Positions 58,807-64,000 of a DNA stretch of 64,000 nucleotides are shown here, piece after piece. The stretch spans positions 1-64,000 of the forward strand of contig JAFGOB010000001.1 in NCBI GenBank assembly GCA_016926695.1, given 5' to 3'. The notes below the pieces were generated by a model, which saw only the letters and a list, made by a program, of their open reading frames with translations, was not told where the DNA came from and did not search any database. The translations under genes were made by a program, and so were the position numbers. The first letter of the stretch is position 1. Each line of letters begins with the position of its first letter. The DNA is from Dehalococcoidales bacterium (lineage in GTDB: Bacteria; Chloroflexota; Dehalococcoidia; Dehalococcoidales; UBA3254).

Positions 58807-60846
58807 TTGAAAAGAATCGCAGTGGATATGGGAGGGACCTTTACCGACCTGGTCTACATTGACGACGAGACGGAGCAAATCATAAACGGCAAGGTGCGCA
58901 GCACACCGCAGGACATCGGTCAGGCGGTTATGAACGTAGTAAAGAAAATGAGGCTGGACCTGTCCGATATTGCTATATTTATTAACGGGACTACCGCCGG
59001 CCTGAATGCCATAGCGCAGCGAAAAGGCTCGAAAGTGGGACTGATAACCACTGAAGGATTCAGAGACGTACTGGAGATGGCCCGCGGTTCCATGAAAAAT
59101 CCATATGACCCCATGTCAAAAAAACCGCAGCCGCTGGTGCCCCGTTATCTCTGTATCGGGGTTCGTGAACGGATGGACTATGCGGGTAAAGAGGTTGAAC
59201 CGCTGTGTGTCGCAGACCTGCAAGAAGCCGTTAGGAAATTCAGGGAAAACGGTGTCGAGGCAATTGCCGTCTGTTTTTTGCATTCTCACGTTAATCCGGA
59301 ACATGAACGAATGGCGGGGGAAATTTTAAAAGAACTCTGGCCTGAAGTGACGGTCTCCCTCAGCCACAGGGTAGCCCGGCAGATCAGGGAATACGAGAGA
59401 ATGAGCAGTACCGTCATCAGCGCCTACATGGCCAAAGCCATCATGGGCTATTTGGGCCGGATGGACAAAAACCTGAAAGAGGAGCAATTCAAAGGTCAGT
59501 TGCTGATATTGGGGCCGGGAGGGGTTATGGGAGTGGAGGCAGTTAAAGAGAATCTTCTTTATACATTAGCCTCAGGTACGGCCGGCGGTGCGGCCGGGGC
59601 GGCTTATGCGGCCGGGTTGTGCGGTATCAAAAACTTTATTACCATGGATGTTGGTGGTACCAGCTTCGATGTCTCCTTAATCAAAGACGGCGTAAACATT
59701 GAAAAGCATCAATCGGAGGTCATGGGCTTTCCGCTGCTGATGTCCGGCATAGAGGTAGAAAGTATTGGCGCCGGGGGAGGCAGTATTGCCAGGGTGGATT
59801 CCGCTGGGCTTCTGACCGTAGGTCCGGAAAGCGCCGGGGCTGTTCCGGGACCCATGGCCTACGGGCAGGGAGGCAAAGAACCGACGGTAACGGATGCAGC
59901 TCTTGTTAACGGGATAATAGACCCTGACTATTTCCTGGGCGGTGAAGTCCGTCTGGACGTTGAACTGGCCGTCAGGGGCATCCGGGAAATTGCGGATAAG
60001 CTGGATATCGACCTGAACAAAGCGGCGGATGGTATTCTGGCTGTAGCCCGCAATAATATGACCGCTGCCACCACGGAAAAGCTTATCGGCCGGGGATACG
60101 ATCCCAGAGAGTTCAGTATAATGGCCTTTGGCGGCGGGGGCGGTCTTTTTGCCGGCCATATAGCCCGGGATATGTCAATAAGGAAAGTAGTTGTACCGCC
60201 GGGACCGGGCGTGTTTTGCGCGTGGGGCATATTGACTATGAACATAGTCCATAGCTATACCAGGTCTTATGCCCGTACACTGGATACCCTGGATGTTCAG
60301 GAGCTGGCCGCTATTTACCTGGAGATGGAAAAAGAAGCGCAGGAAACCCTTCAACTGGAAGGTATGTCGGAAGACGATATCGAATTTGTCCGCTCGATGG
60401 ATATGGGTTATGAATACCAGCGACATTATATCGAGACGCCGGTCCCGGGAGGAGCATTCAGCGTCAACTCAAAAGACATTATCAGAGAATCTTTTGAAAG
60501 TATTCATGAAAATCGTTACGGGCACCGCATCAAGGCTCCTTTGATAACCGTAAACATCCGGCTGAAAGCGATCGGGAAAATCAAGGATGTTTCGATAAAA
60601 GAAATAGAAAAAGACAGCGAAATTCCGCTGGAGGCAATCAAGCCGGCGAGAAAGGTCTACCTTGAGGGCAATTTCGTTGAAACTCCAATATTTGAAAGGG
60701 GCAGATTGTTGTGCGGAAATATGATCCCGGGTCCGGCCATAATCGAAGAGCCTTATCATACCACACTGGTAATGCCGGGACAAACTCTGGAAGTGGACAA
60801 GTACGGGAATCTCGTGATCACGGTAGGAGGGAAAACAAATGCTTGA
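58807..60846 (+). CDS. hyuA: Hydantoinase/oxoprolinase family protein, subunit A (ATP-binding)
   Basis: Product of 679 aa starting at TTG (58807-58809), 6 bp after AAGGAG; a longer frame from 58702 would add 35 unmatched residues. The N-terminal KRIAVDMGGTFTDLVYIDD is the HyuA/acetone-carboxylase-beta ATP-binding signature. INGTTAGLNAIAQRKGSKVGLITTEGFRDVLE, MDVGGTSFDVSLIKDG and FGGGGGLFAGHIARD follow in order. The family hydrolyses cyclic amides (hydantoin, 5-oxoproline) or carboxylates ketones at ATP cost. No acetone-carboxylase gamma subunit is present, so a cyclic-amide or lactam substrate is more likely. It overlaps hyuB by 8 bp. Confidence 0.88.
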   Translation: MKRIAVDMGGTFTDLVYIDDETEQIINGKVRSTPQDIGQAVMNVVKKMRLDLSDIAIFINGTTAGLNAIAQRKGSKVGLITTEGFRDVLEMARGSMKNPYDPMSKKPQPLVPRYLCIGVRERMDYAGKEVEPLCVADLQEAVRKFRENGVEAIAVCFLHSHVNPEHERMAGEILKELWPEVTVSLSHRVARQIREYERMSSTVISAYMAKAIMGYLGRMDKNLKEEQFKGQLLILGPGGVMGVEAVKENLLYTLASGTAGGAAGAAYAAGLCGIKNFITMDVGGTSFDVSLIKDGVNIEKHQSEVMGFPLLMSGIEVESIGAGGGSIARVDSAGLLTVGPESAGAVPGPMAYGQGGKEPTVTDAALVNGIIDPDYFLGGEVRLDVELAVRGIREIADKLDIDLNKAADGILAVARNNMTAATTEKLIGRGYDPREFSIMAFGGGGGLFAGHIARDMSIRKVVVPPGPGVFCAWGILTMNIVHSYTRSYARTLDTLDVQELAAIYLEMEKEAQETLQLEGMSEDDIEFVRSMDMGYEYQRHYIETPVPGGAFSVNSKDIIRESFESIHENRYGHRIKAPLITVNIRLKAIGKIKDVSIKEIEKDSEIPLEAIKPARKVYLEGNFVETPIFERGRLLCGNMIPGPAIIEEPYHTTLVMPGQTLEVDKYGNLVITVGGKTNA

Positions 60847-62548
60847 ATTAGACCCGATTACCTTTGCGGTCGTTCAAAAAAAATTCGTGTCCATTGCCAA
60901 TTCCATGATGGAGACAGGGGTTCGCACGGCTGTTACTACCTTCATGTATGAAGTAAGGGACTGCCTGTTCGGGATTCTGGATGCGGAAGGCAACGCGGTT
61001 GCTGAAAGTCACGGCCTGTTTATGGGGACTCTAAGCCCGGCTGTCAAGAATTGTTTGTCGTATATTCCCGGAGAACAGATGGAACCGGGGGACGTGGTAA
61101 TTTCCACTGGACCGGAAATCACCGGAAATCATACCTCCGATGCAGTGGTGTTCACGCCGATTTTTTACAGGGATAAGATTTTCGGTTTCGCAGCTACTAA
61201 ATCGCACTGGCAGGACCTGGGAGCTAAGAGTTCTTATCCTTCAGACGCTACCAATATTTACGAGGAGGGTAAACGGTTCCCCCCGGTCAGGCTTTACAAA
61301 AAAGGCCGGCTGCAATCCGATATCTGGGGAATTATCCAATGGAATTCGCGGGCTCCCGAGCATGTCTGGGGTGACCTGCAAGCTCAGATTGCCGGCTGCC
61401 GATACGGTGAAAAGCAGATTGTGGAGCTGCTGGACAAGTACGGGGCAGACACGGTAAACCTCTGTATCCTGAAAATGTATGACTACAGTGAGCAGATAAC
61501 CCGGAATGCGATAGACAAATTGCCCGAAGGTACGTTTACTGCCGAAGATTACCTGGACAGCAACGGCCTCGACTTGAATAAACCCGTCAAGACAATGGTC
61601 AGCGTCACTATTAAAGGAAGCGACATCACCGTGGACTTAACCGGTTCGGCGCCGGAACAAAGAGGTCCCATGAACGGTCAATGGGTTACTACTTTATCGG
61701 CTGTCAGGACTGCCATTAAATCATTGACCACTCCCGAGCTGCCTTTGAATGAAGGCTTCAATCGACCTATCAAAGTAATTGCGCCCAAAGGTACCATTTA
61801 TAATCCCGGTCCCACAGCCCCCTGTTTTCTCTGCGGCAACATATCGTCAACCATCGGGGTACTGATCTCCCGGGCCCTCTACAAAATACTACCGGAAAAG
61901 ATACCGGCCTGTTCCGGAAGAGATGTAATCGGAAATGGATTTTATGGCGTTGACCCCGCTTCCGGAAGATATTGGACCACACTCACTCCCTGCTATGTCG
62001 GGCAGGGCGCCGACTACAGGTCCGATGGCGACAGCTATATCATGGGACCGGCAACCAATATCCCTGCCGAAATACTGGAGTCTTCTTTTCCCATGTTTAT
62101 CGAAAAGGTCGCCCTGATTCAAGACAGCGGAGGGGCCGGTAAATACCGGGGAGGCGTCGGCTCCCGCCTTTACGTTAAAGCCCTGGCCCCGATAAATTTT
62201 TATAGTTTCATTGAAAACAGCACTACCCCTCACTGGGGCTTCCTGGGCGGTAAACCCGGTCTTAAAAACTACGCTGCCATAAAATCCCGAAAAGCAGGAG
62301 AGTTCGACCTGATAAAAACTTCAGGCATTAAATTGGAGCCGGACGACAGAGTAATAGTGACCGCCGGAGGCGGGGGAGGTTATGGGAATCCGCTGCAACG
62401 GGATATCGAAATGGTACGCCTGGACGTAATGAACGGGTATATCTCGACAGATAGCGCCATCCGGGACTACGGGGTCTTTATAAACCCGGACACCTTCGAG
62501 GTAGATTGGGAAGCCACGCAAATATTAAGAAAATATCTGGTTATGTAG
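60839..62548 (+). CDS. hyuB: Hydantoinase/oxoprolinase family protein, subunit B
   Basis: Product of 569 aa. It begins LDPITFAVVQKKFVSIANSMMETGVRTAVTTFMYEVRDC, the standard HyuB start. GDVVISTGPEITGNHTSDAVVFTPIFY (metal-binding His/Asp region, where typical members read NDPYxGGTHLPD), WGDLQAQIAGCRYGEKQI and the C-terminal GGAGKYRGGVGSRL and AGGGGGYGNP are present. It forms the hydrolase with HyuA. A convergent terminator follows immediately. Confidence 0.9.
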   Translation: MLELDPITFAVVQKKFVSIANSMMETGVRTAVTTFMYEVRDCLFGILDAEGNAVAESHGLFMGTLSPAVKNCLSYIPGEQMEPGDVVISTGPEITGNHTSDAVVFTPIFYRDKIFGFAATKSHWQDLGAKSSYPSDATNIYEEGKRFPPVRLYKKGRLQSDIWGIIQWNSRAPEHVWGDLQAQIAGCRYGEKQIVELLDKYGADTVNLCILKMYDYSEQITRNAIDKLPEGTFTAEDYLDSNGLDLNKPVKTMVSVTIKGSDITVDLTGSAPEQRGPMNGQWVTTLSAVRTAIKSLTTPELPLNEGFNRPIKVIAPKGTIYNPGPTAPCFLCGNISSTIGVLISRALYKILPEKIPACSGRDVIGNGFYGVDPASGRYWTTLTPCYVGQGADYRSDGDSYIMGPATNIPAEILESSFPMFIEKVALIQDSGGAGKYRGGVGSRLYVKALAPINFYSFIENSTTPHWGFLGGKPGLKNYAAIKSRKAGEFDLIKTSGIKLEPDDRVIVTAGGGGGYGNPLQRDIEMVRLDVMNGYISTDSAIRDYGVFINPDTFEVDWEATQILRKYLVM

Positions 62549-62552
62549 AAAA

Positions 62553-62575
62553 GGAGCGGTTTTTCATTCCGCTCC
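62553..62575. terminator. Bidirectional terminator between hyuB and the collagen-like gene
   Basis: GGAGCGG (62553-62559) and CCGCTCC (62569-62575) form a hairpin with a T-rich 9-base loop, flanked by A-rich sequence on the left and CTTTAAAT on the right. It stands between two convergent genes and can serve both. Confidence 0.7.
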
Positions 62576-62601
62576 CTTTAAATTATTCCTGATACTTGAG
62601 C

Positions 62602-63378
62602 TTAATTTCCCAGGGGTACCCAGTACATCCTTAATTGTCCCTCTTGCCCATACCATGTTATTTTCCATTGAGTGCCTTTATTCAGAGGTACAGTTAACAA
62701 TGCCGTATCGCCGCCATCCATTGCCTGTGCGCCAAGGGGTTGATTCCACCAGTCTCCAATGTTGCTTTTTACATGTAATGTTACCCATAAAGGCCCGCCT
62801 GAATTTACGGCACTTGCAATCAAAAACCCGTCTGTTGCCGCTGTGTACTCGGTATCAGGTAAATATGGAGTCATACCTCCAATAGCAGGCGCCGCTCCGT
62901 CTTTAGCCAGGATTTCCCTTGCATCCCCATCCCAGATGTAGGATTTCTTATCTGTGATGTTGTAATAAGCATTATTAAGGGTTGGACTGTTTGGAGGAGA
63001 ATAAAGGCTGCCTAACCACAGAATAGAAATACCGTTAGTCCCGTTGGTGCCGGCCGGACCCTGGATACCCTGCGGCCCGGTTTCACCCTGCATACCCTGA
63101 GGACCCATGTCGCCCTGCGGACCCTGCGGCCCGGTCTCACCCTGGATACCTTGAGGCACCTCTTCACCTTGCGGAACCTGCGGCCCCGGGATTAGCTCGA
63201 TGTCATTGATTGCATCCCAGAGCTTGCCGATTTCTGTCTGGATGTTGGTAACCGCTGTCCAGATGGCATCAAAAGGATTGTGCTCTTCCTCCGTTGGCTT
63301 GGCTGCCAGAATCGGACCCGCCGCCAGAATGGTTACCAGGACTACCGCTAATACCGCCAGAATTGCTTTTTTTATCAT
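62602..63378 (-). CDS. Secreted collagen-like repeat protein
   Basis: Product of 258 aa. A Sec signal peptide (KKAILAVLAVVLVTILAAG, likely cleavage after ILAA around residue 26) precedes a short helical trimerisation-like region (NPFDAIWTAVTNIQTEIGKLWDAIN). Next is a Gly-X-Y domain, GIQGETGPQGPQGDMG and similar, from ~65 to ~115, with one or two phase breaks near its start. A ~140-residue C-terminal beta-rich domain contains many Trp/Tyr. The layout is that of bacterial collagen-like surface proteins, which form trimeric stalks. It lies at the edge of the catabolic region, in its own leftward unit. Confidence 0.85.
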   Translation of the reverse strand: MIKKAILAVLAVVLVTILAAGPILAAKPTEEEHNPFDAIWTAVTNIQTEIGKLWDAINDIELIPGPQVPQGEEVPQGIQGETGPQGPQGDMGPQGMQGETGPQGIQGPAGTNGTNGISILWLGSLYSPPNSPTLNNAYYNITDKKSYIWDGDAREILAKDGAAPAIGGMTPYLPDTEYTAATDGFLIASAVNSGGPLWVTLHVKSNIGDWWNQPLGAQAMDGGDTALLTVPLNKGTQWKITWYGQEGQLRMYWVPLGN

Positions 63379-63494
63379 TGCTGCTCCTTTCTTACTGTTT
63401 TTATCTTTTCTTCAGGCTATTTAAGAGAGTACCACTTGAAAGTACCGCACAAAATGTCCCCATGGACAGAAAAAGTACAGTCTCTGAAATTGAA

Positions 63495-63516
63495 AGACTG
63501 TCTCCAGGGACAGTCT
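63495..63516. repeat. Inverted repeat in the gap before the AbrB-PIN module
   Basis: AGACTGTC and GACAGTCT with a 6-base loop. A further short repeat (TGTCC/GGACA near 63458) lies upstream in the same 291-bp gap, which has no gene. They could be remains of an insertion sequence end or a weak terminator. Confidence 0.35.
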
Positions 63517-63608
63517 CGAATCGGGATTATACAATCAAGAAGATTGAAAATACCCCATCAGTCCGTCACGCCTGGGTACACCAGAGCTTGTTCTGGTACC
63601 TCCGGTAA

Positions 63609-63637
63609 TTGCTCCACAAGGCGGCGAATGTTATATT
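63609..63637 (+). promoter_or_regulatory. Promoter of the AbrB-PIN module
   Basis: TTGCTC (63609-63614), 17-bp spacer, TATATT (63632-63637), about 30 bp before the start codon. The -35 is weak and the -10 good, which is usual for autoregulated antitoxin operons. Confidence 0.45.
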
Positions 63638-63669
63638 ATAAGTAATACTGAAAGGCAGGAGGTCATACC

Positions 63670-63948
63670 ATGGCCAATAAAGTTGGTTCTAAAGGTCAGG
63701 TAGTCATTGATAAAGAGCTGCGCGACCAACTGGGCATAAAGCCGGGCTGGATAGCCCTCCAGCAGATCAGCGGAGACCATATCGAACTCTATTTTATCCC
63801 TCCGGAGCATAAACAATCTCTTAAGGGGAGCCTTGCCGGGCATATTAAAATGCGGGTAAAACCGGGGAAAGACTGGGATAAAGCCCGGGAGACGGCCTGG
63901 GATAAAGCAGCGCAGGAGAAGATGACATCACAAGAGAAAGCAGCATGA
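63670..63948 (+). CDS. AbrB/SpoVT-like antitoxin (VapB type)
   Basis: Product of 92 aa. The swapped-hairpin DNA-binding domain MANKVGSKGQVVIDKELRDQLGIKPGWIALQQ occupies the first ~45 residues. The Lys/Ala-rich C-terminal helix (DWDKARETAWDKAAQEK) is the usual toxin-binding and neutralising tail. Strong ribosome site (AGGAGG). The 3' end overlaps the PIN-domain gene by 4 bp (ATGA), the standard antitoxin-toxin arrangement. Confidence 0.85.
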   Translation: MANKVGSKGQVVIDKELRDQLGIKPGWIALQQISGDHIELYFIPPEHKQSLKGSLAGHIKMRVKPGKDWDKARETAWDKAAQEKMTSQEKAA

Positions 63949-64000
63949 GCGGATTCCTGGATACCAGCATCATAGTCCGTTACTTTACAAACGACCCGCC
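63945..64000 (+). CDS. PIN-domain toxin (VapC type), partial
   Basis: Only the first 18 codons are in the window: MSGFLDTSIIVRYFTNDPP. The LDTSIIVRYF strand, with the first catalytic Asp of the PIN ribonuclease fold, is unmistakable. It runs off the right edge and is translationally coupled to the AbrB-type antitoxin gene. Confidence 0.75.
   Translation, partial: MSGFLDTSIIVRYFTNDP

Noticed and set aside
63060..63190. Short tandem DNA repeats taken as a CRISPR array or minisatellite
   Set aside because: They are the coding sequence of the Gly-X-Y repeats in the collagen-like protein, with no spacers.

Overview
The window is a 64 kb stretch of accessory, catabolic DNA from an anaerobic bacterium. 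It has no rRNA, tRNA or ribosomal-protein marker, so taxonomy is inference. Clues are the oxygen-sensitive enzyme classes (glycyl-radical enzyme, ATP-driven 2-hydroxyacyl-CoA dehydratase / benzoyl-CoA reductase-type proteins, many [4Fe-4S] proteins, a cytoplasmic molybdopterin enzyme), a family-5 solute-binding lipoprotein with a Thr/Ala/Pro-rich linker, and expanded CaiB, MmgE/PrpD and enolase-type families. Together they fit a Chloroflexota (Dehalococcoidia-like) subsurface anaerobe, with a clostridial or desulfobacterial anaerobe as the alternative.

Layout. 1-3.9 kb: insertion-sequence debris around a leftward pair of 2-hydroxyacyl-CoA dehydratase subunits and a truncated MarR gene. 3.9-13.95 kb: a long leftward cluster (two dipeptide-type permeases, SDR, MmgE/PrpD, solute-binding lipoprotein, ferredoxin, two FAD oxidoreductases) behind a sigma70-like promoter and an AT-rich operator; the solute-binding gene originally next to the permeases survives only as its last ~28 codons. 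14.1-18.4 kb: an SDR, a pyruvate-kinase-C-like protein, and a wrecked segment where half an IS110-family element lies between a broken Fe-S protein gene and a beheaded aldo/keto reductase. 18.4-25 kb: leftward cluster of a CocE-type hydrolase with Cys at the nucleophile position, a conserved unknown protein with a CX2CX4C tail, an alpha/beta hydrolase, MmgE/PrpD and an FAD oxidoreductase.

25-44 kb is the core: divergently from the previous cluster, a MarR regulator precedes two ASKHA-type activator ATPases, two dehydratase/benzoyl-CoA-reductase-type subunits, two CaiB CoA-transferases, a type-B carboxylesterase, a monoglyceride-lipase-like hydrolase, GlpD, a glycyl-radical enzyme, a second copy of the unknown protein, the radical-SAM activase, another carboxylesterase, a flavodoxin-like protein and a phosphotriesterase-like hydrolase. 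The layout suggests ester cleavage, CoA activation, radical chemistry and low-potential reduction or dehydration of an unidentified substrate.

44-64 kb: an SDR with a degenerate isomerase gene; a DMSO-reductase-family molybdoenzyme with its ferredoxin subunit, an OYE-family oxidoreductase and a third carboxylesterase; a leftward cluster of enolase-superfamily dehydratase, FAH-family protein, arginase-fold protein and a GlcF/GlcD-like redox pair behind a perfect consensus promoter and operator; hydantoinase/oxoprolinase HyuA-HyuB; a secreted collagen-like protein; and an AbrB-PIN toxin-antitoxin pair running off the end.

Three promoters 5 to 40 kb apart (13.9, 18.3 and 58.3 kb) carry the same operator design, two CATATATG-like half-sites 12 bp apart just downstream of the -10 box, so a single repressor may control much of the region.
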